Assembly: GCA_029624765.1 (NCBI GenBank)
Contig: JARSSO010000032.1
Location: 20,377-84,376, forward strand
DNA length: 64,000 nucleotides
Direction of reading: 5' to 3'
Source of the DNA: Candidatus Contendibacter sp.
GTDB lineage: Bacteria; Pseudomonadota; Gammaproteobacteria; Competibacterales; Competibacteraceae
Below, piece by piece: positions 51,587-63,550 of this stretch (position 1 is its first letter; each line of letters begins with the position of its first letter). Below the pieces are notes generated by a model. It was not told the origin of the DNA and did not search any database. It was given only the letters and a program-made list of their open reading frames with translations. Position numbers and translations under genes: made by a program.

Positions 51587-52387
51587 TTATCGTTCGTGCT
51601 CGACCGCGCTCAGGGCCGCGAATGTTTCCAGGTCGAGCGTTTCCGGCCGGGCGCCGGGATCGACGCCAGCAGCTTCGATCTGTCCGGCGTCCAGCAAGTC
51701 GCGCAGGGAGTTGCGCAGGGTTTTGCGGCGCTGGGCGAACGCCCGTCGCACGATTTCGGCGAAGCGGCTTTCGTCCCGGACCACGACGGCGGATGTTTCA
51801 CGTGGAACCAGGCGGACCACCGCCGACCATACTTCGGGCGGCGGCCGGAATGCCGCGGGTTCGACCGTGAACAGCGGTTCGACCCGGCAGCGGTATTGCA
51901 GCATCACCGAAAGTCGGCCGTAGGCGTCCTCCCCCGGCTTGGCCGCCATCCGCGCCACCACCTCCTGTTGCAGCATGAAATGCAAGTCGCGCAAATGCCT
52001 GGCCTGCGCCAACAGGTGGAACAGCAGAGGGGTGGAGATGTTGTAGGGCAGGTTGCCGGTCACTCGCAGTGACGGTCCATCGCCGCGCAGGGTGGAAAAA
52101 TCGAAGTTCAGCGCGTCGGCATGGTGAATCCGCAGAACGCCGATCCCGGCGCAGCGCGCCCGCAACGGTTCCAACAGGTCGCGGTCCAGTTCCACCACGT
52201 CCAGTTCACCGGCGGCATCAAGCAGCGGGACCGTCAGCGCTCCCAGGCCAGGACCGATTTCCACCAGTCGCTCGCCGGCCGCCGGCCGAATCGCCGCGAC
52301 GATGCGCTCGATGACGCGGGCATCGCGCAGGAAATGCTGACCAAACCGCTTGCGGGGCCGATGAGGGGGAGCTGGAACCCCCGTCAT
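51587..52387 (-). CDS. rsmA: 16S rRNA dimethyladenosine transferase (A1518/A1519)
   Basis: 266 residues. SAM motif I is LVEIGPGLGALTVPLLD, and motif IV is RVTGNLPYNISTPLLFHLL (NLPY). The N-terminal RKRFGQHFLRDARVIERIVA is typical. It dimethylates two adenosines near the 3' end of 16S rRNA late in 30S assembly; loss gives kasugamycin resistance. It overlaps surA by four bases, without the pdxA gene usually between them. One parS palindrome (51795-51808) lies inside the coding sequence. Confidence 0.96.
   Translation of the reverse strand: MTGVPAPPHRPRKRFGQHFLRDARVIERIVAAIRPAAGERLVEIGPGLGALTVPLLDAAGELDVVELDRDLLEPLRARCAGIGVLRIHHADALNFDFSTLRGDGPSLRVTGNLPYNISTPLLFHLLAQARHLRDLHFMLQQEVVARMAAKPGEDAYGRLSVMLQYRCRVEPLFTVEPAAFRPPPEVWSAVVRLVPRETSAVVVRDESRFAEIVRRAFAQRRKTLRNSLRDLLDAGQIEAAGVDPGARPETLDLETFAALSAVEHER
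51795..51808. other. Isolated parS-like site inside rsmA
   Basis: GTTTCACGTGGAAC is a parS variant like the GTTCCACGTGGAAC form of pseudomonads. It is embedded in codons for the VRLVPRETSAVV region of RsmA, about 230 bp from the five-site array. Confidence 0.75.
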
Positions 52388-53859
52388 GGAGTGTTCGCGG
52401 CGCCGGACGGGGGCTTGGATGACGATCCATTGGAGGGTTCGGCGGCGGGCAGGCGAACCTCCACGTAGGCCTCGTCACGCAGCCGGCGCAGCATCAACTC
52501 CCATTCCTCGTCGGAGCGCCTCCGCATCAACGCCTCGCGAGTCCGGGCGCGCGCCGCCTCGGGCGTGGCCTGAGCTTGCCGACGTTCGAGCACTTGCACG
52601 AGATGCCAGCCAAACTGGGTTTTGACCGGCGCGCTCACCTCGTTCGGCTTCAGGGCGTTCATCGTTTGTTCGAACGACGGCACCAGCATTCCTGGCGATA
52701 CCCAGCCCAGATCGCCGCCGCGCTCCGCCGATCCCTTGTCGTCGGATTGGGTTCGGGCCAGTTCCGCGAAATCTTCGCCGCCGCGAATGCGCTGGCGTAG
52801 TTGTTCCAACTGCCGGCGTGCCTCGTCGTCGGATCGCTGCGGCGAAGTTCTAAGCAGAATGTGGCGGACATGGGTCTGGTTTACCAATCCCTGCTGGGTC
52901 GGGCTCGATGGCGCGGGAGCGGGTCGCGCCTCGGCGCCACCTCCCCGAACCTCCAGCAGCTTGACGATGTGAAACCCGCTGGAGCTGCGAATCAGGTCGC
53001 TGATCTGGCCGGGTTTCAGGCGGGGCGCCACCGTGCTGAACACGGTGGGTAACTGTTCCGCCGACCGCCAGCCGATTTCACCGCCTTCCAGCGCCTGCTG
53101 GCTGGCCGATACCCGGATCGCCATCTGCCCGAAATCGGCGCCTTGGCGCAGTTGCGCCAATACCTCCTCCGCTTTGCGTTTGGTATCTTCGATTTGTCGT
53201 GGCGAAGCGCCTTCCGGCAGCGCAATCAAGATCTGGGCCACGCGATATTGGCGCGAACCACCACCACCAGCACCTTCATTGCCGTTCTTGCTGGCGTTAC
53301 CGTCGTTCATCGACAAGCCCGCCAGTTGCGCTTGCAGGTTGTCCACGTCCTGGTCGGACACCTGAATCTGGCTGTCGACCAGTTTCTGTCGCAACCGTAC
53401 CCCCATGATTTCCTGGCGCACGTCATCGCGGAACTGGGCGAAGCTGATGCCGTCCTTCTCGACGGTCTGCCGCAGTTGGGTCAGATTCATATTGTTGCGC
53501 TGCGCCAGGGTTTCTATGGCGGTGTTCAGCGTGGCGTCGTCCACGGTGATGCCGTTGCGTTCAGCAGCGCGAAATTGCAACCGATTCAGGATCATTCGAT
53601 CCAGCACCTGCTTTTCCACGACCGGGCGGGGCGGAATCGGCACCTTGCGCTGGCGCATCTGCGCTTCGATCCGCGCGGTGGCCGCATCCAATTCCCGGCG
53701 GGTGATCACATCGTCGTCCACCACCGCCACGATAGCGTCCAGCGCGCTGCCCGCCGCTTCAGGGCCGGGGCCGAACGCCATATCCGCCCCAAAGCCAGGC
53801 GAGGCGGAAAGCAGCAGGCATAGTATCAGGAGAGAAAACAGCTTGTTCATGCGAGCCAT
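52384..53859 (-). CDS. surA: Periplasmic chaperone/peptidyl-prolyl isomerase SurA
   Basis: 491 residues with a signal peptide (about 1-25). The N-terminal SurA domain includes DAIVAVVDDDVITRRELDAA and LNRLQFRAAERNGITVDDAT. Two parvulin PPIase domains follow (around RVAQILIALPEGASPRQIED and HVRHILLRTSPQRSDDEARR). It is longer than E. coli SurA (428), mostly through a Gly/Asn-rich loop (about 185-205) and a Pro/Ala linker between the PPIase domains. It escorts outer-membrane proteins, including LptD encoded just upstream, to the Bam complex. A second ATG at 53850 is possible. Confidence 0.95.
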   Translation of the reverse strand: MARMNKLFSLLILCLLLSASPGFGADMAFGPGPEAAGSALDAIVAVVDDDVITRRELDAATARIEAQMRQRKVPIPPRPVVEKQVLDRMILNRLQFRAAERNGITVDDATLNTAIETLAQRNNMNLTQLRQTVEKDGISFAQFRDDVRQEIMGVRLRQKLVDSQIQVSDQDVDNLQAQLAGLSMNDGNASKNGNEGAGGGGSRQYRVAQILIALPEGASPRQIEDTKRKAEEVLAQLRQGADFGQMAIRVSASQQALEGGEIGWRSAEQLPTVFSTVAPRLKPGQISDLIRSSSGFHIVKLLEVRGGGAEARPAPAPSSPTQQGLVNQTHVRHILLRTSPQRSDDEARRQLEQLRQRIRGGEDFAELARTQSDDKGSAERGGDLGWVSPGMLVPSFEQTMNALKPNEVSAPVKTQFGWHLVQVLERRQAQATPEAARARTREALMRRRSDEEWELMLRRLRDEAYVEVRLPAAEPSNGSSSKPPSGAANTP

Positions 53860-53873
53860 GGCAAGGTTGGGGG

Positions 53874-56183
53874 CTAATAACGGATCGGTTGGTAACCGAG
53901 AATGGAATTGCGCAGCACGGTCTCCAGGCTGGATCCCAGCCGCGACAACCCCTTGAGTTCAAGCTCCAGATAAAAAGCATCCTCGGCGTCGACGTCCGCT
54001 GGACTGTCCCGATACTGGCGACCGACCACGCGCAGCGCCCAGCAGCAATCCTCATATTCCAGACCCGCCAGCGTTTCCAGATTCCGGTCGGTATTCAGTG
54101 CCTGGTTCCAGCGGGCCAAGGCCCGCCATTGTGTGCTCAGCGGCCAGAAGAAGGCGACATCCACCGAGTGGATCTGATCGTTCAGACTGGCGCCGACCTG
54201 ATCGCGATCCAGCAGATAGGACACATTGACCAGTTGACGGGGATTGACGTAGTAGCGCAGATCGAACGCGGTGCGCAGCATGTCGCTGTTGTCGGGCTCC
54301 AGTTGTACACCGCCTTGCACCGCCCAGCGGGACGACAGATTCACCTGGCTTTGAGCGATCAGACCCGAATTGGTCGAAGTCTGGGGCGGCTCGACCGGAT
54401 ACAGATTCACCCGGCGGTCCTCGAAATATTGGATTTGGCCAAGGCTGACGCGCAGCCGTTCGCGGCCGCTGGGACCATCGATCAGGCGGGTGGTGAGCGC
54501 GGTGGTCAACTGGTTGGCGTCGCCCAGCCGGTCGGCGCCGGTGAAGCGGTTGACCCGGAACAGCCAGTCGATGTCGCGATCCATCACGCTGCTGTCGAAC
54601 AACGGAATATCGTTCTGGTCACGGTAAGGCACGTACAGATAGAACAGACGCGGCTCCAGGGTCTGCGTGCCCGCGGCCACGCCGAGCCAGTCGGCTTGCA
54701 ATGAGCGTTCGAAGGTCAAGCCGCTGTCCAGACTGAGCACTGGCGCGGCGCGGGTGGGGGCGTCGTTGGCGCCTGGCGCGGGGTGGTCAAGCTGATAGCT
54801 GGTGTAGCGAAACCCGGCTTGCGGTTTGAGATATCCCCAAGGCTGTTCCAGCGCCCAGCCCACGGTCGGCCATAAATCCATTCGGACGCCGGTCACCATG
54901 TTGGATTGCTGGAAATTCACCAACTCGCCGTACAACCGATAATTCAGCCCACCCGCGCTGGATGGCCAGGCGCCATCGAACAGCAGTTGCGGCAGGCGTT
55001 GGTAGGGGTTGCCAGTGAGGGCGAATATGGATGTATTCAGGATTTGATAGCCCTCGACCCGCGCCAGTGCCCGCCACCAGTCCCCGTAGTACCTGGCGTC
55101 GAGATGTCGCTCCAGGTAGTTGGGGGTCAGGAAACTCAGGTTGTTGTTCAAGTCCCGCAGGTAGTTGTCGTCGGAGACGTATTCGTAACGCAGATCGGTG
55201 TAGACGTTCGGCAGCGGCGAGGCCCGGTCGGTGGCATTGAACGAGCCCCGCGCGCCCCCGTAGCGACGGTCGTCGGGGATATACTCGACCCCGAACCGCC
55301 CTTGATGCCAGGGTTCCAGAAAGCGGTACTCCACCCCCAGCAAGATGCCGCGCTCGGTCATCAGACGAGGGGTGATGGTCATATCTTGGTTGGGCGCGAT
55401 GTTCCAGTAATAGGGGACGGCCACGTCGAAACCGGTTTGGCTACCGTAGCCTTGACGCGGGAACAGAAAACCCGACTGACGCTCGTCGTTGATGGGAAAC
55501 GACAAATACGGGAAATAGAACACCGGCGTGTCCCTGAACGCGAGCACGATACCGTGGGCCGAGCCGCGTCCGGTCGCCTCGTTCAGGTTGAGTTCGCTGG
55601 CACGCAGCTCCCAGACCTCATTGCCGCGTGGGCAGGTGGAGTAGGTCGCGGTTTCCAGTCGGCTCCGGCGCTCGCCCTGAACGTGCACGCTTTCGGCGTG
55701 CCCTTGGGCATGGCGCTTCGGCAGATAGTAGTCGGCGTCCTTGAACCGGCCGGTTTTGGCGCCAAGGTCCACCTCCGCCTGCTTGCCGCGCAGGACTTGA
55801 CGCGAATCGCCGTAGACGAAGCCGGTGTCGGTTCGAACACGGTTGGTCGACCGCTCCAGGGTCAGTTTTTCCGCGCGCAGGCGCTGGTCGCCACGGGACA
55901 GCTTGGCGTTGCCTTCGAGCACCGACTCGGTGGGGGAAGCGTCGAGCCGTCCGGCTTCGACCTGGATCGGCAATTCGTTCGGCGGCGGCAGGTCAGGGGT
56001 GACTGGGACGATGTCCCCGGCCAGTTCGTCAATTTCGCACTGGACCCAGGGATCGAGCGCGTCGGTGGATTGCGCCCGAACCCCGGCCAGCGGCAACAGG
56101 ATCAGCGCGGCCCCCGTCACAAGCTTTCGGCAATATGGCGTCACGGAACAGGATTTTACGCGTGAATGAAAGTGCCCTAACAT
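53874..56183 (-). CDS. lptD: LPS-assembly outer-membrane protein LptD
   Basis: 769 residues from the ATG at 56183; E. coli LptD has 784. A signal peptide ends near GVRAQ. The N-terminal OstA jellyroll has PIQVEAGRLDASPTESVLEG and DQRLRAEKLTLERSTNRVRT. The rest is a large beta barrel (SFPINDERQSGFLFPRQGYG, then VAVPYYWNIAPNQDMTITPR). Cys are present near the N-terminus (WVQCEID) and around EDCCWALRVVGRQYRD, the expected disulfide positions. With LptE it inserts LPS into the outer leaflet. It sits 14 bases before surA, whose product folds it, and is divergent from amgK. Confidence 0.95.
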   Translation of the reverse strand: MLGHFHSRVKSCSVTPYCRKLVTGAALILLPLAGVRAQSTDALDPWVQCEIDELAGDIVPVTPDLPPPNELPIQVEAGRLDASPTESVLEGNAKLSRGDQRLRAEKLTLERSTNRVRTDTGFVYGDSRQVLRGKQAEVDLGAKTGRFKDADYYLPKRHAQGHAESVHVQGERRSRLETATYSTCPRGNEVWELRASELNLNEATGRGSAHGIVLAFRDTPVFYFPYLSFPINDERQSGFLFPRQGYGSQTGFDVAVPYYWNIAPNQDMTITPRLMTERGILLGVEYRFLEPWHQGRFGVEYIPDDRRYGGARGSFNATDRASPLPNVYTDLRYEYVSDDNYLRDLNNNLSFLTPNYLERHLDARYYGDWWRALARVEGYQILNTSIFALTGNPYQRLPQLLFDGAWPSSAGGLNYRLYGELVNFQQSNMVTGVRMDLWPTVGWALEQPWGYLKPQAGFRYTSYQLDHPAPGANDAPTRAAPVLSLDSGLTFERSLQADWLGVAAGTQTLEPRLFYLYVPYRDQNDIPLFDSSVMDRDIDWLFRVNRFTGADRLGDANQLTTALTTRLIDGPSGRERLRVSLGQIQYFEDRRVNLYPVEPPQTSTNSGLIAQSQVNLSSRWAVQGGVQLEPDNSDMLRTAFDLRYYVNPRQLVNVSYLLDRDQVGASLNDQIHSVDVAFFWPLSTQWRALARWNQALNTDRNLETLAGLEYEDCCWALRVVGRQYRDSPADVDAEDAFYLELELKGLSRLGSSLETVLRNSILGYQPIRY

Positions 56184-56263
56184 CGCACAGATTGATTTTT
56201 GCTGCAATCCGGGCGCGCGGTCTCCGCCACGCTGGATTGCCTCAACCGAATGGAGCAAGGTTC

Positions 56264-57927
<1,664 letters not shown>

Positions 57928-57994
57928 GCGCGGGCGGCGAATCGCGTCATGGGCAGGGAAAGCAAAATTCCCATTGTCCTCTCTCCCGTCGCCA

Positions 57995-58678
57995 TCAAGT
58001 CGCGTGCCGAACGTCCCGGCCCTCGACCACGAAGATCACGTATTCGGCCAGATTCTGGGCGCGGTCGGCGACTCGTTTCAGGGCCTTGAGCGCCAACGCC
58101 ATGTCGATGACCGTCGCCACCGTCAGTTCGCCGTCGACCGCGCAAGCGCCAAGTTCGCGCAGGATGTCCTCAAATACGCCCTCCGCTTCGTCGGCGCCCA
58201 CCAACGTCCAGGCTTGGCTCACATCGAGCCGGCCCAGGCTGTTGAGCGCGCTCTGAATCCGCTGGCCGGCGATCCCGGTCAACCGGTCCATCGCCGCTGG
58301 TGGTCCCCCCGCCGGAAGACCGCCGCGGGCGTGGATGGTCAGCGTTTTCTCGGCGATGGCCTTGGCCTCGTCGCCGATTCGTTCCAAATCGTTGACCGCC
58401 TTGTTCAACGCCATCACCAGCCGCAGATCGGTGCTCATCGGCTGCCGGCGACTGAGCAGGCGCACGCAGCCCCGGTCAATTTCCATGTCCCAGCGATTAA
58501 CCGCCGCGTCGCCGACGATAACGGCCTGAGCCGCGGCGGCGTCGCCTTCCCGAAACGCGGTGACGGCGCGCTTTACCTGTAGCGCCACCTCCCGTCCCAT
58601 CTCCAGCACCAGATTGACCAGTTGCTGAATTTCGACATCGAAGCGTTTGACAGTGTGTTCGCTGTTGCTGAACGTCAT
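57995..58678 (-). CDS. phoU: Phosphate-transport regulator PhoU
   Basis: 227 residues, two repeats of a three-helix bundle. The start FDVEIQQLVNLVLEMGREVA and the metal-binding ALNKAVNDLERIGDEAKAIA (and ALKALKRVADRAQNLAEYVI in repeat two) are PhoU signatures. PhoU mediates signalling between the Pst transporter and PhoR and limits phosphate uptake. Here it stands alone: no pst or phoB/R gene is in the window. It converges with murU. Confidence 0.95.
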   Translation of the reverse strand: MTFSNSEHTVKRFDVEIQQLVNLVLEMGREVALQVKRAVTAFREGDAAAAQAVIVGDAAVNRWDMEIDRGCVRLLSRRQPMSTDLRLVMALNKAVNDLERIGDEAKAIAEKTLTIHARGGLPAGGPPAAMDRLTGIAGQRIQSALNSLGRLDVSQAWTLVGADEAEGVFEDILRELGACAVDGELTVATVIDMALALKALKRVADRAQNLAEYVIFVVEGRDVRHAT

Positions 58679-58750
58679 GAGCTGTCTCCTTCTGTCCCCA
58701 GGATGGGGATGAACGGTGGGTCGCGGGCGGCGGGCCAGCGATTCGGACTG

Positions 58751-59527
58751 TTACGACCTCGAATCCACACCGAGGCGCGTCATTGCGCCCTCGATCCATT
58801 CCTCCACCTGCCGGTTCAATTCTTGCGGCGAGCGCCCCTCGCTGGCGATCAGGGGACCGAACGCCACTTGAATGGTGCCCGGCCGCTTGAGAAACACACC
58901 GCGCGGCCAGCATTCGCCGGCATTGTGCGCGACCGGTAGAATCGGATAACCGCTGTGCGCCGCCAGCGCCGCGCCGCCCATCCCGTACCGCGCGCGCGCG
59001 CCGGGCGCGACCCGGGTACCCTCGGGAAAGATCAGCACCCACTGTCCCTGCCGCAAATGTTCGATGCCTTGCCGAATAACCTGCTTGACCGCCGATCCGC
59101 CCGACTGGCGATTGATCGCGATCGGCCGCAGCAGCGCCAGCGCCCAACCGAAGAAAGGGAACCACAGCAATTCGCGTTTGACCACCCAGGCGACCGGTGG
59201 CAGGTAGTGGCTGAGGAACAGCGTTTCCCAAGTGGATTGATGTTTAGCCATGACGATGACCGTCCGGTCGGGAATATGCTCGACGCCGCTCAATCGATGA
59301 TCGATCCGGCAGGTGGCGCGCAACCACCAGAGATTGAAGCGACTCCAGTACTGGGCCAACCGGTAGCGCCGACGGAAGGGCAGGAAAAAACCAAGCACCA
59401 TCAACGATGCCACGATCCCCGTCGAAGCGAGCATCCCGCACGAAAACAGCAGGGAACGCGGTAATAGATTCAGCGCGGACGGCAGCGTGGCGGATCGAGT
59501 GGACGGGGGGTCGATTGGAATGGTCAT
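58751..59527 (-). CDS. plsC: 1-acylglycerol-3-phosphate O-acyltransferase (PlsC family)
   Basis: 258 residues with an N-terminal membrane helix (about 27-50). The acyltransferase motif I reads MAKHQSTWETLFLS, with Glu in place of the usual Asp of HX4D, as in many gammaproteobacterial paralogues. Motif III is LIFPEGTRVAPG. It acylates lysophosphatidate to phosphatidate at the inner membrane. It overlaps gmhB by four bases in a glyQ-glyS-gmhB-plsC run. Confidence 0.91.
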   Translation of the reverse strand: MTIPIDPPSTRSATLPSALNLLPRSLLFSCGMLASTGIVASLMVLGFFLPFRRRYRLAQYWSRFNLWWLRATCRIDHRLSGVEHIPDRTVIVMAKHQSTWETLFLSHYLPPVAWVVKRELLWFPFFGWALALLRPIAINRQSGGSAVKQVIRQGIEHLRQGQWVLIFPEGTRVAPGARARYGMGGAALAAHSGYPILPVAHNAGECWPRGVFLKRPGTIQVAFGPLIASEGRSPQELNRQVEEWIEGAMTRLGVDSRS

Positions 59528-60066
59528 TCGGTCGGCTTGATCAGATAGTTGGCGAGAGTGGCCAGGTTGTCGAACGCCAAAACGCTGGAGCAGCTTTCCG
59601 GCTCCCGTTCCAGCGTGCGAGTACCCTTGCCGGTTCGCACCAGCAGGGGCCAGGCGCTCACTACCCGCGCCGCCCGGATGTCGCGCACGCTGTCGCCGAC
59701 CACCGGTACCCCTTTCAGGCTGTGTTTGAGCCGCCGGCCGATTTCCAGCAACATGCCTGGATTAGGCTTGCGGTAGGGATTGGCCTCGTCCACGTCCGGA
59801 CAAAAAAACACCGCGTCGATCACACCGCCGACTTCCTGCGTCATCCGATGCATTTTCCGGTGAATCCGGTTGAGGGTTTCCAAATCGAACAAGCCGCGGC
59901 CAACGCCGGATTGGTTGGTGGCGACCACCACCCGATAGCCGACATGATTGAGACGCGCGATGGCTTCCAGACTGCCGGGAATCGGCGTCCATTCGTCCGG
60001 GGATTTGATGTAGGCGTCGGAGTCTTCGTTGATGACGCCGTCGCGGTCCAGAATGATCAATTTCAT
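59524..60066 (-). CDS. gmhB: D-glycero-beta-D-manno-heptose-1,7-bisphosphate 7-phosphatase
   Basis: 180 residues from the ATG at 60066 (MKLIILDRDGVINEDSDAYI). The frame is open upstream into a parS site, but those residues are not part of the family. HAD motif I is DRDGVIN, motif II TNQSGVGRG, and motif IV VVGDSVRDIRAA. Family zinc-loop residues are only partly visible (FFCPDVDEANPYRKPNPGML). It removes the C7 phosphate in heptose synthesis for LPS core, which LptD later exports as LPS. Confidence 0.93.
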   Translation of the reverse strand: MKLIILDRDGVINEDSDAYIKSPDEWTPIPGSLEAIARLNHVGYRVVVATNQSGVGRGLFDLETLNRIHRKMHRMTQEVGGVIDAVFFCPDVDEANPYRKPNPGMLLEIGRRLKHSLKGVPVVGDSVRDIRAARVVSAWPLLVRTGKGTRTLEREPESCSSVLAFDNLATLANYLIKPTE

Positions 60067-60119
60067 CGGGATCGGGCTATTCACATTCCGCCATGGAGAC
60101 AGGAGGACCGGGTCGGTCG

Positions 60120-60262
60120 GTTTCACGTGAAACATTCCGCGGAAGCCGTGCGAGACCCGGAAGGGGGGCGATGGGTTTCACGTGAAACATGAAAGTCGGC
60201 GATGAGGCGAGGTTTCACGTGAAACATGAAGGTCGGCGATGAGGCGAGGTTTCACGTGAAAC
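60120..60262. other. Second array of four parS-like palindromes
   Basis: Four perfect copies of GTTTCACGTGAAAC start at 60120, 60175, 60212 and 60249. Centre spacings are 55, 37 and 37 bp. Linkers of the last copies repeat (GTCGGCGATGAGGCGAG). The array fills the gap between glyS and gmhB and lies about 8.7 kb from the first array, with the same 37-bp pitch. Confidence 0.87.
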
Positions 60263-60272
60263 CGGCGTCCAC

Positions 60273-62346
60273 TCAATCCTGCAAGCGCGAGAAATCCGCC
60301 ACCCGCAGAAACAGGCTGCCAAGCTCGTTAAGCAGGGCCAGGCGGTTATCGCGCAGCATCGGGTCCTCGGCCATCACCAGCACCTGATCGAAAAAGGCGT
60401 CCACTGGCTCGCGCAACCCGGCCAGCCGGCTCAGGGCGTCGGGATACAGACCGGCTTCCATGAGTGGGATGGCCTCGGAGGATAGCTCCACCAGCCGCCC
60501 GGCCAGCGCCTGTTCCGCTTCCTCGACCAGCAGATCGGGCCGCACTTCGAACGGCAGCACGGTTTCGACCTTCTTGAGAAGATTGCGGATGCGTTTGTTG
60601 GCGGCGGCCAGACTGGCGGCTTCCGGCAGTTCCCGGAAAGCGCCGACCGCGCGGGCGCGCTGGTCGAAGTCGAGCGGTCGGGTCGGACGGCAGTCGAGCA
60701 CCGCTTCGAATGTATCCGGACGCATGCCCTGCTCCAGATAATAACCACGCAGCCGGTCCATGACGAACTCGAACACGGTCTCGATCACGCGGTCGGCGCG
60801 AACGGCCGGTTCGAAACCGGCGGCGGCGCGTTCCAGTAGATCGAGCAAATCCAGGTCCAGTCGACTTTCGATCAGGATGCGCAGCACGCCCAGGGCAGCG
60901 CGGCGCAGCGCGAACGGATCCTTGGTCCCGGAGGGCCCCTGGCCGATGGCGAAAATGCCGATCAGGGTATCCAGCCGCTCGGCCAGCGCCAGGGCCCGGC
61001 CGGTGGCGGTTTGCGGCAACCGGTCGCCGGCGAAACGCGGCAGGTATTGCTCTTCCAGCGCCTGGGCGATTTCCGGCGCTTCCCGGTCGTGCAGGGCGTA
61101 ATAACGACCCATGATGCCTTGCAGCTCCGGAAATTCCTGCACCATCTGGGTCAGCAGATCGCACTTGGCCAGCCGGGCCGCCCGGTCGGCCCCGTCGGCA
61201 TGGCCATCGCCGCGCCCGGCGATGAAGCGGGCCAGCGTCGCCACCCGCGCGCTCTTGTCAGCCAGCGTGCCCAGCCGTTGCTGGAACACCATCTGCTTCA
61301 GTCCCTCCATCCGCGCCGCCAGTGGTTGCTTGCGATCCTGGTTCCAAAAGAATTCGGCGTCGCTGAAGCGCGGCCGGATAACCCGTTCGTTGCCGGCCCG
61401 CACCTGCGCCGGATCGCGGCTCTCCACATTGGCGATGGTGATGAAATGCGGCAGCAGCCGGCCGTGGGCGTCCACTACCGGAAAGTAGCGCTGGTTGTCC
61501 TGCATGGTGCTGATCAGCGCTTCGGCCGGCACGTTGAGAAAGCGCCGCTCGAAATTGCCAGCCAGGGCCACCGGCCATTCCACCAGCGCCGTCACTTCGT
61601 CCAGCAACGCCGGCTTGATGACCGCCACGCCCCGTAGTTCGGTGGCGACCGCCTCGGCCTGGGCGCGAATCGCGGCGCGGCGCGCGGCGAAATCGGCGAT
61701 GACCTGACCCTCGCTGGTCAGTTGCCGGGCGTAATCGGCGGGAGAAGTCAGGCGGATCGGTTGGGGACTGTGGAAGCGATGGCCACGGGTTTCCCGCCCG
61801 GCTGTAACCCCGAGAATCGTGGCGGGGATCACCTCGTCACCGAATAGCAGCACGACCCATTGCACCGGTCGCACGAATTCGTCGTCGCGGTTTCCCCAGC
61901 GCATCCGCTTGGGAATCGGCAGGGCGGCGAGAGCGGCGAGGACGATGCCGGGAACCAGCTCGGCGGTCGGGGCGCCGGACTCGACGCCAAGGTGGACCAG
62001 CCAGGCCCCCTTGTCGGTTTCGCGTCGTTGCAGGTCGGCGACGGCAACACCGCAAGACCGGGCGAACCCCTCGGCGGCCTTGGTCGGATTGCCATCCGGA
62101 CCGAAGGCGGCGCTCAGCGCCGGGCCGCGCCGTTCGGTCGGACGGTCGGGCTGGCGCGCGGGCAGTCGCTCGATCAGCACCGCCAGCCGGCGCGGAGTGG
62201 CGAAGCGCTGGATGGCGTCGCCGGCCAAACCGGCTTTTTCCAGGCCGGCGCGGATGCCCTGCTCGAACGCTTCCGCCAGCGCGGACAGCGCCTTGGGCGG
62301 CAATTCCTCGGTGCCGATTTCGATCAGCAGATCGCGGGGGGCTAGC

Positions 62347-62354
<8 letters not shown>
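60273..62354 (-). CDS. glyS: Glycyl-tRNA synthetase, beta subunit
   Basis: 693 residues (E. coli 689). It starts [20 protein letters not shown], the invariant beta-subunit N-terminus. Later segments include [20 protein letters not shown] and [20 protein letters not shown], and the C-terminal anticodon-binding part has [20 protein letters not shown]. It partners GlyQ in the heterotetrameric enzyme that charges tRNA-Gly. It overlaps glyQ by eight bases, so the subunits are translationally coupled. Confidence 0.97.
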
Positions 62355-63273
<919 letters not shown>

Positions 63274-63415
63274 GAGCGCCTCCAAAATCCGAAGGGGACG
63301 GCCCTGCCGTCCCCGGAGCGTGTTCTTGAACAAAGTGATTTTCTAAGTATAGCCCGGCGACTGCGTTGGATTCACCCCATGCTGGGCGGCCGTTCGCATA
63401 AAGAGTAGGATCAAG

Positions 63416-63429
63416 GCTTCACGTGAAAC
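63416..63429. other. Degenerate parS-like site
   Basis: GCTTCACGTGAAAC differs from the array sequence at one position. It lies about 140 bases upstream of glyQ, between glyQ and the insertion sequence. It may be weaker or decayed. Confidence 0.55.
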
Positions 63430-63550
63430 ATCACGAACAACTTTATGGAGTAACCATTCAGTCCCCTCTCCTCCATTCATGGGGGAGCGCGAAGCGAGGG
63501 GGCCGGATTAGAGTGAGGGGGCCAGTCTTTGAAATGGTTACCCTCACCCC

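Noticed and set aside
60067..60135. Upstream extension of gmhB starting inside a parS site
   Set aside because: The extra residues are not part of the HAD family, and the ATG at 60066 gives the conserved N-terminus.
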